Source: an unicellular cyanobacterium SU3
GTDB taxonomy: Bacteria; Cyanobacteriota; Cyanobacteriia; Cyanobacteriales; Microcystaceae
Length of the DNA: 38,004 nt
NCBI GenBank assembly: GCA_002172675.1
Contig: NETF01000194.1
Location: 1-38,004, forward strand
Direction: 5' to 3'
Below the pieces are notes generated by a model. It saw only the letters and a program-made list of their open reading frames with translations. It ran no database searches and was not told where the DNA came from. This document shows positions 1 through 8,798 of the stretch, piece after piece (position 1 is the first letter of the stretch; each line of letters begins with the position of its first letter). The position numbers were made by a program, and so were the translations under genes.

Positions 1-174
1 TTAAGTCCAATCTTCTATTATATAAAACAAACTTATGTTTAAGGAGGTTTTTTGGGCTGTTTCAACGTAAATTGGCGATCGCAGATTAACGTTTCGCCTC
101 TCTGAAACTGAGTTTGTGATCTACTGAGACTAATTAAGTCTCTAATAATTTGTGATAATTGGTATTAGTTAAAA

Positions 175-615
175 CTAATTGAAAGCATCATCATCATTTT
201 TCACAGTATCTAAAATACCTTTAAAGGGGTTTCTTGCTTCATAATCACGTTTTTGTCCCCATTGCCATAAAACGGTACAGACTCCTAAAATAGCGATCCA
301 AATAATAGTAATTTCTTGCCAATTTAAACCAAACCAATCATAAAAAGCATAAGAAGAATAATCTACAACAATAGGAAAAGTACAGAAGAAAGGAAACGCA
401 AAAATTGCCAGATAACGATCCCAATCTATTATATCCTTTGCTCGATACCAAGCTCCTAAACCAATCCCTACTATTTGTGCTATTGCCATCCCTATCCATG
501 TTCCCAATACCATTTTTATTAATATAATATCTTCTGGTTCATTAACAACTCTTTGTATAAATAGTGATAAAATTGTTCCGAATATTCCTGCAAACATTGC
601 CCCCAAAATAATCAT
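175..615 (-). CDS. Hypothetical multi-pass membrane protein, probably the membrane domain of a broken NACHT-type protein
   Basis: The 146-residue product has about four hydrophobic segments (roughly residues 1-20, 30-57, 68-95 and 98-115) and a charged C-terminal tail ending KNDDDAFN. I do not recognise a catalytic motif. The frame stays open upstream of the first ATG to a stop at about 718-720, adding around 34 codons (LVTVGVIATTVAATVK...) without any start codon. That suggests the present ATG lies inside an older, longer gene. Directly upstream on the same strand, in another frame, is a P-loop fragment of a NACHT-like NTPase. Inference: this is the C-terminal membrane part of that NTPase, left after an internal deletion. 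It may still be expressed or may be debris. Confidence 0.5.
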   Translation of the reverse strand: MIILGAMFAGIFGTILSLFIQRVVNEPEDIILIKMVLGTWIGMAIAQIVGIGLGAWYRAKDIIDWDRYLAIFAFPFFCTFPIVVDYSSYAFYDWFGLNWQEITIIWIAILGVCTVLWQWGQKRDYEARNPFKGILDTVKNDDDAFN

Positions 616-717
616 TCCTGCTAACCCCGTAAGGAGAATATCCTCTGGTTTTTCCGTTTTTTCAGTTCTTTTTACAGTAGCTGCAACCGTAGTTGCTATA
701 ACTCCTACTGTTACTAA

Positions 718-892
718 TTAGGAATGGGTTTATCTCTTAAATAATTAAATCCCCCTTCAGCATAATTCAAACTCAAATATTTACATAATAATGTCTTTCC
801 TGATCCGGGTTCTCCTGTAATCATTAAACGACGATGAGATTGAATCATACTTTTAATATTTAGTAATTCTCTATCGGATGAATTGACTATAT
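718..892 (-). pseudogene. NACHT-like P-loop NTPase remnant
   Basis: The minus strand encodes a stretch with the Walker A motif LMITGEPGSGKT. It is preceded by SSDRELLNIKSMIQSHRR and followed by LLCKYLSLNYAEGG, and it stops at a TAG next to the frame of the membrane ORF. The spacing and motif are typical of the start of the NTPase domain in cyanobacterial NACHT proteins. Walker B, the sensor motifs and any N-terminal effector domain are missing. The open frame has a TGA shortly upstream and no good start. It is best read as the surviving piece of a deleted gene. Confidence 0.6.
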
Positions 893-1056
893 AACAATGG
901 ATAGTAAAATATAGCGTTTCTCGGACTCATGAGGTAAACCTAATATTTAATTCTCGACTCCTGACTCCTAAAACTAGAAAAGTCTGTATCTCACAAGTAT
1001 GGGAACTGCTATATTAATATTCCTGTGATAACCTAAATTGTAGTCGTCTAACTGAT

Positions 1057-1192
1057 ATCTTGCACCAGTACATAAAAACTTAATAAGTATAGAAAAGTAA
1101 TCAATGCGCGAATAAGTTAGCATCAAAATGAACTACTATTCCCTCTTGCCTCTTGCTTTTTAAACTAGCTAGTTTAAGCGAAGCTGCAAGAT
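1057..1192. repeat. MITE-like repeat, copy 1 (136 bp)
   Basis: This copy starts with ATCTTGCACC and ends with GCTGCAAGAT, a near-perfect terminal inverted repeat. The interior (aaacttaataa, agtaatcaat, agttagcat, cctcttgcc, actagctagtt) matches the copy at 8420-8643 in the same order. It has no coding capacity. The other right-end copies are at 8196 and 16410. Confidence 0.65.
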
Positions 1193-1231
1193 GTTAGTCT
1201 AACCCACCCTACGAAATAGAAAGATGACATC

Positions 1232-1249
1232 TTCACCCAACTGGGTGAA
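1232..1249. promoter_or_regulatory. Palindrome upstream of cp12
   Basis: The sequence TTCACCC-AACT-GGGTGAA is a perfect 7-bp inverted repeat with a 4-nt loop, about 84 nt before the cp12 ATG. It could be an operator or a hairpin in the 5' leader. No T-tract follows, so it is not an obvious terminator. The function is inferred from its position only. Confidence 0.35.
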
Positions 1250-1332
1250 CCAGTTTAACGAGGTGAGATAGAGGTTATTCTCGTTAACGTGAAAGTAAGT
1301 TAAATGAATTGGTGTGAACAAAAAAAACAATT

Positions 1333-1551
1333 ATGATGACTACGAACACTACAATACAAGAACGTATCGACGAAGCTATTAAAGAAGCGCGTAGACTCTC
1401 TGCTGAAGGCAAAACGACACAAGCAGCAGAAGCCTGGGACGAAGTAGAAGAACTCTTTGCTGAAGCGTCTCATAAAAAACAGAGTACGAACTTCCAACAA
1501 TATTGTCAAGACAATCCCGAAGCGCAAGAATGCAGAATTTATGACGTATAA
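1333..1551 (+). CDS. cp12: CP12 family Calvin-cycle regulatory protein
   Basis: CP12 is a small, mostly disordered protein that joins glyceraldehyde-3-phosphate dehydrogenase and phosphoribulokinase into an inactive complex in the dark. The 72-residue product has the family core AWDEVEEL (residues 34-41) followed by AEASH, and the C-terminal redox loop YCQDNPEAQEC (Cys58 and Cys67) ending in RIYDV. The C-terminal pair binds GAPDH. The N-terminal cysteine pair found in plant CP12, which controls PRK binding, is absent here: residues 22-33 contain no cysteine. Two consecutive ATGs open the gene (1333 and 1336). It is a monocistronic unit with its own terminator right after the stop. Confidence 0.92.
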   Translation: MMTTNTTIQERIDEAIKEARRLSAEGKTTQAAEAWDEVEELFAEASHKKQSTNFQQYCQDNPEAQECRIYDV

Positions 1552-1584
1552 ATTATGACCTAATTCTCCCCATCAAACAACTAT

Positions 1585-1606
1585 CGCCCTTGTCAGGGCG
1601 TTTTTT
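1585..1606 (+). terminator. Rho-independent terminator of cp12
   Basis: A 6-bp GC-rich stem, CGCCCT-TGTC-AGGGCG, is followed at once by six T residues. It lies 34 nt after the cp12 stop, and its T-run overlaps the last base pairs of the converging lipid kinase gene. Confidence 0.9.
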
Positions 1607-2489
1607 ATGGATTAACAATTTTCGGGACAAAAACCCCTAAACTTTGGGGAATCACCCGAAAAACGGCAGGGGTTTCTGTAACAATTTCCCCATCTGTATT
1701 AATTTCTTGTGTCTTACGGGTATTAATCTCAAAATGTTCTCCTTCTAGGGTTCTTACCCAGTGTAAGTTGCCATGTTGACCTTGGGGAAGTCGCCATAAA
1801 AGAGGAAAAATTTGCCACCAATATTGCAATTCTAAACTATATAAATCTAATCTTTGGTCATCAATGGTTGCATCTTCTGCTACTGCCATCCCTCCCCCAT
1901 AAAACCGTCCATTACCTACGGCAATTTGGATGGTTTTCACGTCAATTGGTTCCCCATTCATAATAATATGGGCATGAAAGGGACGAGTTTGACTCATCAC
2001 TTGTATCGCCGTCATCGCATAAGCTAAAACACCCCAACGACGTTTAGCCCCTTTGGATAATTTTTCTGTAATATCGACACTTAAGCCTAAACTAGCCACA
2101 TTGAAAAAGTATTTCCCATTCACCCAACCGAGATCAATATATTTAAGATGTCCCTCTGCAATCACTTGACACGCTTGAGGAATACCAAAAGGAATCTTGA
2201 GGGTACGGGCTAAATCATTGGCGGTTCCTAGGGGTAAAATGCCTAAAGGAAGGTGCATATCCATTAAACTATCAACCACCCCGTTAAGGGTTCCGTCCCC
2301 TCCTCCAACAATCACTAAATCAACTTTGTGGCCATGCTGACGTACCAGTCGAGGTAACTCTTGAGAGGATTTTATAGGAACAACGATCAATTCAAAATCG
2401 AGATCATTGAGAATATCTACCGCTTGGGCAAAACTGTGTTGACCCCTGCGGGAATGGCGGTTAACTAAAAGGAGGGCCCTCTTTGTCAT
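1605..2489 (-). CDS. YegS/DagK-type lipid kinase
   Basis: This 294-residue protein belongs to the diacylglycerol kinase catalytic-domain family (YegS/DgkB/LCB5 type), which phosphorylates lipid alcohols such as diacylglycerol with ATP. The nucleotide-binding signature GGGDGTLNG is at residues 62-70, and the second conserved motif PLGTANDLART at 87-97. The N-terminal RHSRRGQ replaces the usual NP-S-G loop. The C-terminal half has the expected beta-sandwich features (GNGRFYGGG, DGE). The length is normal for the family. The gene is convergent with cp12 and 32 nt downstream of the LarE-like gene, with which it may be co-transcribed. The lipid substrate cannot be read from the sequence. Confidence 0.85.
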   Translation of the reverse strand: MTKRALLLVNRHSRRGQHSFAQAVDILNDLDFELIVVPIKSSQELPRLVRQHGHKVDLVIVGGGDGTLNGVVDSLMDMHLPLGILPLGTANDLARTLKIPFGIPQACQVIAEGHLKYIDLGWVNGKYFFNVASLGLSVDITEKLSKGAKRRWGVLAYAMTAIQVMSQTRPFHAHIIMNGEPIDVKTIQIAVGNGRFYGGGMAVAEDATIDDQRLDLYSLELQYWWQIFPLLWRLPQGQHGNLHWVRTLEGEHFEINTRKTQEINTDGEIVTETPAVFRVIPQSLGVFVPKIVNP

Positions 2490-2521
2490 AATTGGATTCG
2501 TTTATGACCGATAATTATTCG

Positions 2522-3352
2522 TTAGCTTACCGTGTTTGCCACGTCTTTTCCTAAAATCTCCTGATTTAATTTACCACTGCGATAGCCTTCTAAATCCAGG
2601 GTGACATAGATAAACCCTAATTCTTGCAATTTAGCGACTAATTTATCTAAATCTGTGGTCGCGACAAATTCTTTAATCTGTTTAGGGGGTAACTCAATTC
2701 TGGCGGTGTCTCCCTGCGATCGCACCCTCAAATTATGATAGCCTAAGTTTCGCAGGTAAATTTCTGCCCGTCCTACTCGTTGCAACTTCTCAATGGTAAT
2801 TGCTTCACCATAGGGAAAGCGGGAACTTAAGCAGGGTTGCGCCGGTTTATCCCACCAAGGTAACTCTAATGCTTGAGAAAGTTGACGGACTTCTAATTTA
2901 GTTATACCCACTTCTGCTAAAGGCGATCGCGCACCTCTTTCTTTGGCTGCTTGAATACCGGGCCGATAGTCCCGTAAATCATCAGCGTTAACACCATCCA
3001 CAACGTAGGGATAACCCCGTTTTAAGGCTAAGGGTTTAAGGGTGTCATGGAGTTCACTTTTACAAAAATAACATCGATTAACGGGGTTTGAGGTGTAGTT
3101 AGGGTTATCCATTTCGTGGGTATTAACCAACTCGTGAGGAATACCGATGGTGGCTGCTTGAATCTTTGCATCTTCTAATTCTTCGGGGAGTAAAGACGGG
3201 GAAACGGCAGTTACAGCTAATGCGCGATCGCCTAAGACATCATAAGCGACTTTAGCCACTAAGGTACTATCAATTCCTCCAGAATAGGCAATTAATGCCC
3301 TTTCCATTTCTGTAAATATTGTTTTTAATTGGGTTAATTTATCCGTCAGCAT
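2522..3352 (-). CDS. larE: LarE-like ATP-dependent sacrificial sulfur transferase
   Basis: This 276-residue PP-loop ATP pyrophosphatase has the signature SGGIDST at residues 24-30. It contains a CYFC pair (residues 94-97) and the motif QPCLSSRFPYG, where Cys174 falls at the position of the sacrificial cysteine (Cys176) of Lactobacillus LarE. LarE activates the pyridinium dicarboxylate carboxylates as AMP esters and transfers its own cysteine sulfur to make the nickel-pincer cofactor. LarB and LarC, the partners in that pathway, are not in this window, so the specific role is inferred from family and motifs. The downstream lipid kinase follows after 32 nt and is not an obvious functional partner. 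Confidence 0.8.
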   Translation of the reverse strand: MLTDKLTQLKTIFTEMERALIAYSGGIDSTLVAKVAYDVLGDRALAVTAVSPSLLPEELEDAKIQAATIGIPHELVNTHEMDNPNYTSNPVNRCYFCKSELHDTLKPLALKRGYPYVVDGVNADDLRDYRPGIQAAKERGARSPLAEVGITKLEVRQLSQALELPWWDKPAQPCLSSRFPYGEAITIEKLQRVGRAEIYLRNLGYHNLRVRSQGDTARIELPPKQIKEFVATTDLDKLVAKLQELGFIYVTLDLEGYRSGKLNQEILGKDVANTVS

Positions 3353-3552
3353 TTAATTTTAAGATCATCTTTTAAGCTCTCATTGTTATTTTAGCAAATC
3401 GGGGAATAATCCCTAAACAATGATAGGAGTCAACTACTTTTAACGTCTAGTCTCTGTATGAGGACAAAACTTATTATTTGTATATATCTTTATTCATATA
3501 TTGTCATTAACGTTGCGATTTTTTATAGCTAATCTAGTTAACTTCTAACTTG

Positions 3553-4857
3553 TTAAAGGGGTAATTCTAAAGTAAAACAACTGCCTTGGCCATATTCTGA
3601 TTTTAAGGTAAGGTTTCCTTGATGAAGTTGAGCGAGTTTCCGTGATAAAGCTAACCCCAAACCTGTCCCTTTATGTTTGCGACTGAGGTTACTATGAATT
3701 TGTTGAAACGGTTGAAACAATTTCTTTTGATCGTCTTCTTTAATTCCAATACCTGTATCAATGACACAAAACGTAAGCCAACTATCAACTTTTTCAACCT
3801 GCAAAGTCACTGAACCTTTTTCTGTAAATTTAATAGCATTAGATAGCAGATTGATTAAAATTTGTTTGATTTTTCTTTGATCAACTGTACAAAAATCCAC
3901 TTGATCGCTTAATTTTAAAATAAGGTCTAGTTTGTGTTCATTTGCTTTGGGTTGAATCATGGATATTGCAGCTAAACAAATGTCTTCGACTGCAACGGTT
4001 TCTAACAATAATTCTTCTTTATTGGCTTCAATTTTTGAGAGATCCAAAAAGTCATTAACTAAGGCTAATAAATGTTCTCCTGAGATTCTAATACCATTAA
4101 CATACTGCTTTTGTTTTTCATTTAAACTTCCATAAATTTCTTCTCTTAGCATCTTAGAAAATCCCAAAATTCCGGCTAGAGGAGTTCTCAATTCGTGACT
4201 AACATGGGAAAGATAATCACTTTTATGATTACTAGAAGATTGTAATTTTCGATTTTCTAATTCAATTTTATATATTTTTTCTATTAATTGATTTTGTTGA
4301 ATAGAAAGAGCAATTTGATGAGTAATAATTTCTAAACTATCTATTTCTTCTAGAGTAAAATTTCTCTCAGGTTGTTCAGTTTGTAAAATCAAATAGCCAA
4401 AAAACCTTTGACTAATATATAAAGGAATACTTAAAATAGAACAATTAAATTGACCCTTAGGTTTAACTTGTTTGTGAGAAGTCTTTTCCCAAGGGTTACT
4501 AAAAACAGCGTCCCCTTGACAAAATTGATAGACTTGATGTTGTTTTATAGAATTGATTATAGGATACCATTGCTGACTAAAAAAATTTTCTAGCCAATTT
4601 TTATCTCTCATTCCCCAACTGTTATAAATTTGACACACTGATGATTCTATCTTTAATAAGGCTACATTATCAATATAGTAAGCTTCTCCTATTAAAGCTA
4701 ATATATTAAAAATTTTTTCTTTAGGATCAATATCAGAGTTTAAGAGACAATAAATTTGCCGAATTAATTTTTGTGACCAAGTTTGATAGTGTACAGATTT
4801 AGGCATTTCTATATCTTGCGGGAAAATCTCTGAATATTGATCTATCAATGTATTCAT
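3553..4857 (-). CDS. Soluble GAF-domain sensor histidine kinase
   Basis: This 434-residue cytoplasmic kinase has no membrane segment. An N-terminal GAF-like domain covers about residues 35-190 and a short coiled coil about 188-208. The H-box YLSHVSHELRTPL has phospho-acceptor His221. The HATPase domain follows with its N-box (ILINLLSNAIKFTE), G1 (DTGIGIKEDD) and G2 (GTGLGLALSRKL). It ends directly after the G2 lobe with no receiver domain. The GAF lacks an evident bilin-binding cysteine context, though Cys113 and Cys139 are present, so the ligand is unknown. No response regulator lies next to it, making this an orphan kinase. The organism would phosphorylate an unlinked regulator. Confidence 0.9.
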   Translation of the reverse strand: MNTLIDQYSEIFPQDIEMPKSVHYQTWSQKLIRQIYCLLNSDIDPKEKIFNILALIGEAYYIDNVALLKIESSVCQIYNSWGMRDKNWLENFFSQQWYPIINSIKQHQVYQFCQGDAVFSNPWEKTSHKQVKPKGQFNCSILSIPLYISQRFFGYLILQTEQPERNFTLEEIDSLEIITHQIALSIQQNQLIEKIYKIELENRKLQSSSNHKSDYLSHVSHELRTPLAGILGFSKMLREEIYGSLNEKQKQYVNGIRISGEHLLALVNDFLDLSKIEANKEELLLETVAVEDICLAAISMIQPKANEHKLDLILKLSDQVDFCTVDQRKIKQILINLLSNAIKFTEKGSVTLQVEKVDSWLTFCVIDTGIGIKEDDQKKLFQPFQQIHSNLSRKHKGTGLGLALSRKLAQLHQGNLTLKSEYGQGSCFTLELPL

Positions 4858-5078
4858 GAGTGTTTTTGTTTTATTTAATAGTCGGGCAAATTTGGAGTTA
4901 ACTGGGAGGTAAAAGCATGGAGAATTATAGAGGTATTTGAATTTTTGTAATGTTGTGTAACACAGAAACTTTGAGTAGTGACTGACTCCCTAGTTGTCAC
5001 TAGCGAACTTATGCTAATTATACAAGTAATTTTACCTCTATCTAATTATATAGGCAAATTTATTTCCGCGAGATTATG

Positions 5079-5118
5079 TATTAACAATGTAGATCAGGAG
5101 AACATCCCATTGTTAATA
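5079..5118. promoter_or_regulatory. 11-bp perfect inverted repeat downstream of the ABC permease gene
   Basis: The arms TATTAACAATG (5079-5089) and CATTGTTAATA (5108-5118) are exact complements around an 18-nt spacer. The repeat lies 29 nt beyond the permease stop and upstream of the histidine kinase gene, in a 289-nt spacer. There is no U-tract. It could be a transcript-end hairpin or a protein-binding site. Confidence 0.45.
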
Positions 5119-5146
5119 TAATTAAGGATGTCTCTTCATTCTTGTC

Positions 5147-5920
5147 TTAGAATTGCCGACGGGAAAAAATAAAGCTAGAAATCGTCAACAATAAGACAAT
5201 ATAGATGATGCCATAAATAGCATCAATCAATAACTCTGAACTACTAGGAAGAATACCGTAAACGGCTGTATTTTTGAGATTAAATCTTTCTAAGTTAGGA
5301 ACAACCAAATAGATACTTTCTGTTAAGGCAGTGATACTAGGATTTTTACTCAATTTTGCTAATTCGAGTAAATCACTACTTAGATGTCCAATAATATAAA
5401 TTCCAAAGCTGAGTAAAGTAGCTAAAATTGAACTGGTAAACACTCCAAAAGTTATGGCGACTGCGGTTAAAACGGCTAATTCTAATAGCAAATAAACTTG
5501 AGAAACTAATAAACTAATAGGAGAAAAAGTAATATTAGCCCAAGTTAAAGCACCAAAATAAAGCATGGTCATAATGGCAATGACAACCGCTAATACACCA
5601 CATAAACCTAGATGTTTACCGATAATTAATTCACTACGACTAATGGGTTTAGGAATTAAAATTAAAACGGTTCTTTTCTCAATTTCTTTATTAATTAAAG
5701 CCGTTCCTACAAAAATAGCAACGATCGCCCCTAAAAAGGAAGTTAGTCCTAAGCCAACATCTAGAAAAATCTTACCATCTGCTCCCACCGAAATTTCAGG
5801 AAGTAAGCGCAAAGATAGGGCTAAAACAACGGCAAAAAATCCAATCACATAGAGAATGCGATCGCGGATAACTTCTCGAAATCCATTATTAGCAATGATC
5901 CAGATTCTAATTAAATTCAT
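5147..5920 (-). CDS. ABC-2 type transporter permease
   Basis: The product has about six membrane segments. A cytoplasmic stretch after the second segment reads NKEIEKRTVLILIPKPISR, the conserved loop of ABC-2 permeases (the E-RT--LL--P-SR pattern), which couples to the ATPase. I place the start at the ATG at 5920 (MNLIRIWIIANNGFREV), giving 257 residues. The frame can be extended to an ATG at 5977, but the extra 19 residues are polar and unlike the family N-terminus. No ATPase gene is adjacent, so the partner is encoded elsewhere. The substrate is not predictable. Confidence 0.82.
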   Translation of the reverse strand: MNLIRIWIIANNGFREVIRDRILYVIGFFAVVLALSLRLLPEISVGADGKIFLDVGLGLTSFLGAIVAIFVGTALINKEIEKRTVLILIPKPISRSELIIGKHLGLCGVLAVVIAIMTMLYFGALTWANITFSPISLLVSQVYLLLELAVLTAVAITFGVFTSSILATLLSFGIYIIGHLSSDLLELAKLSKNPSITALTESIYLVVPNLERFNLKNTAVYGILPSSSELLIDAIYGIIYIVLLLTISSFIFSRRQF

Positions 5921-6031
5921 TGTTTTTACAATATCTTTCTTACTGCTGTTAACATTCTTATTATTCCCCAGTATCACCTAACTGTTATCATAAGCTTACA
6001 GGAAATTTATATACCTTTAGCAATAATTGTC

Positions 6032-6238
6032 ATGAAAAGATACAAAATAAAGCCCTGGATAATTCTATCTATCTTAAGTTTAATTACAGCCATTTGCTTA
6101 GTGGGATGGCAAACTCAGGGGTAAGATAATACTGTTCAGTTAATAAAAAGTTACCCGTTAAGACAAGCAGGGGGAGCAGAGGGAAAAATTATTTATATTG
6201 ATAGACTAAATTTATCAATTTTTCATATTAATGAATAG
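6032..6238 (+). pseudogene. Small membrane-anchored protein interrupted by an in-frame stop
   Basis: From the ATG at 6032 there are 30 codons (MKRYKIKPWIILSILSLI..., a basic N-terminus and one hydrophobic segment), then TAA. The same frame then stays open for 37 more codons to a TAG that overlaps the MOSC gene start by 8 nt. The 68-codon frame suggests a small signal-anchored protein with a nonsense mutation, or a 30-residue protein followed by chance coding. The stretch gcagggggagcagaggg resembles purine-rich spacer repeats, which argues for caution. Confidence 0.35.
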
Positions 6239-7043
6239 AGAAATGAAAATCAATCAAAAGCCTTGTCTTAGTAAAATCATTATTTATCCTATTAAATCTT
6301 TAGATGGGTTATCTATTTCTCAAGGAACTCTTCTTAAAACTGGTGCGTTAAAACACGATAGACAATGGGCAATTTTTGATAAATATCAGAGATTGATTAA
6401 TGGTAAAAGTAATCAGAGAATTTATCAACTCAGAGCTACTTATGATGATAGTTTAAGTCAAGTGACCTTAAAACATGGAAATAATAATGTAGGTCAAACC
6501 TTTAATTTAACAGAACAAAGAAAAGAAATAGAATCTTTTTTAAGTAATTATTTTGGGGGGTTGGTTTATTTAAAAGAAAATACAATAGCTGGCTTTCCTG
6601 ATGATAGTAATGCTTCGGGTCCGACGATTATTAGTCAAGGAACTTTAGAAATGATTGCTCAGTGGTTTCCTGATCTTACAGTAGAAGAAATAAGAAGAAG
6701 ATTCAGAGCCAATTTAGAAATTAATGGAGTTTCTGCCTTTTGGGAAGATCAATTATTTGCTAATACAAATGAATGGGTTAACTTTCGTATTGGTGAGGTA
6801 GATTTTCAAGGAATCAATCCGTGTCAAAGGTGTATTGTCCCTACAAAAAATTCTTATACAGGAGAAAAAACGGATAACTTTCAACAACAATTTATCAATA
6901 AAAGAAAAGAAACCTTACCTTCGTGGGTTAATCGTAGTCACTTTAATCATTTTTATCGTGTCAGTGTGAATACAAAAGTGACCAACTTCATAAAAGAAAC
7001 CCCTATAAAAGTTGGTGATACAGTTGAAATAATGGATAATTAA
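6231..7043 (+). CDS. MOSC domain protein with N-terminal beta-barrel
   Basis: This 270-residue protein starts with the MOSC N-terminal beta-barrel signature IIIYPIKSLDG (residues 17-27) and HDRQWAIFD (42-50). The MOSC domain follows, with FRANLEING (158-166), the trailing INPCQRCIVPT block with Cys198 and Cys201, and a C-terminal GDTVEI. MOSC proteins carry out sulfur transfer or substrate reduction around the molybdenum cofactor (molybdenum cofactor sulfurase C-terminus, YcbX and mARC families). The length fits YcbX/mARC-type proteins without the ferredoxin domain. A second ATG at 6243 (MKINQK) is an equally possible start. The tgt gene follows after 26 nt on the same strand. Confidence 0.85.
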   Translation: MNREMKINQKPCLSKIIIYPIKSLDGLSISQGTLLKTGALKHDRQWAIFDKYQRLINGKSNQRIYQLRATYDDSLSQVTLKHGNNNVGQTFNLTEQRKEIESFLSNYFGGLVYLKENTIAGFPDDSNASGPTIISQGTLEMIAQWFPDLTVEEIRRRFRANLEINGVSAFWEDQLFANTNEWVNFRIGEVDFQGINPCQRCIVPTKNSYTGEKTDNFQQQFINKRKETLPSWVNRSHFNHFYRVSVNTKVTNFIKETPIKVGDTVEIMDN

Positions 7044-7060
7044 GAATGGATAATTGATAA

Positions 7061-8182
<1,122 letters not shown>

Positions 8183-8195
8183 TTTTTATACTTAT

Positions 8196-8232
8196 ATCTT
8201 GCACCTTCGATTCAATTAGCTAGTGTTTTAAG
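8196..8232. repeat. Solo right end of the MITE-like repeat, inverted
   Basis: The sequence ATCTTGCACCTTCG followed by ...AGCTAGT matches the reverse complement of the right end of the copy ending at 8643. Only the terminal ~35 bases are recognisable. Confidence 0.5.
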
Positions 8233-8419
8233 CATTCAGCTATCAGCCATCAGCTATGTTCTTATAGCACTACGCATTATAGTGTTTGACATTTGTTAGG
8301 GTTGAAACTATTAAGTTCGATTATCTGCTAATTTGTTTTAACTTAGTTTTTAATTTTTCTACACAAGTTTTAACTTTTCTTATTATCCAATTCCAACTGG
8401 GAAATGAGCCTATGCTGAC

Positions 8420-8643
8420 ATCTTGCACCAAAACAAATAAACTTAATAATTACGATAAGGTAATCAATTCTGAATTAGTTAGCATTAAAATCAAATACTC
8501 TTGCCTGTCTTGGTGAGCTACCCAGTGCGTCTTACGAAGACGCGGGGTCTCACCGCTTTTGCCTCTTGCCATCCCCCCCTAACCCCCTTAGCAAGGGGGG
8601 AATTAAAGGGGGGATATAGCTAGTTTTAGCGAAGGTGCAAGAT
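8420..8643. repeat. MITE-like repeat, copy 2 (224 bp)
   Basis: This copy is bounded by ATCTTGCACC (8420-8429) and GGTGCAAGAT (8634-8643), a perfect 10-bp terminal inverted repeat. Its left half matches copy 1 (1057-1192). Its right half holds a C-run/G-run hairpin (CCCCCTTAGCAAGGGGG, around 8583-8599) shared with the copy at 16410. No transposase is encoded, so it would be mobilised in trans if at all. Confidence 0.7.
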
Positions 8644-8798
8644 ATGAGTATGGGTAAATTGGGCAAAGAAATGCCTGGCAATTTTATCTTACTTCAGGAA
8701 CATTGGTTATGGATAAAGGAGGTAAATAGTTATAATTATATTCATAGGTTTTAGTGGAAAAAAACGGTTTTGAATATATAATAATAACAACTTTTATT

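Larger units (their letters stand above)
8183..8798. other. Gene-free, repeat-rich spacer between tgt and lipB
   Basis: These 616 bases hold one full and one partial copy of the TIR-bearing repeat (separate entries). They also include a short run of agctatcagccatcagctatg-like repeats near 8240 and AT-rich sequence from 8720 to 8798. The longest open frames here have no recognisable protein features and poor starts. Confidence 0.6.

Noticed and set aside
1300-1527. Minus-strand frame across cp12
   Set aside because: Cys/Phe-rich mirror of cp12 codons; cp12 itself is certain.
4858-5146. Possible small gene in the spacer upstream of the histidine kinase gene
   Set aside because: No frame with a credible start or composition; only the inverted repeat stands out.
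8286-8516. 76-codon open frame between tgt and lipB
   Set aside because: TTG start, hydrophobic low-complexity composition, and its second half lies inside the repeat copy at 8420-8643.
8644-8754. Short frame MSMGKLGKEMPGNF... ending in TAG, just right of the repeat
   Set aside because: No family features, no clear ribosome-binding site, and the start overlaps the repeat boundary.
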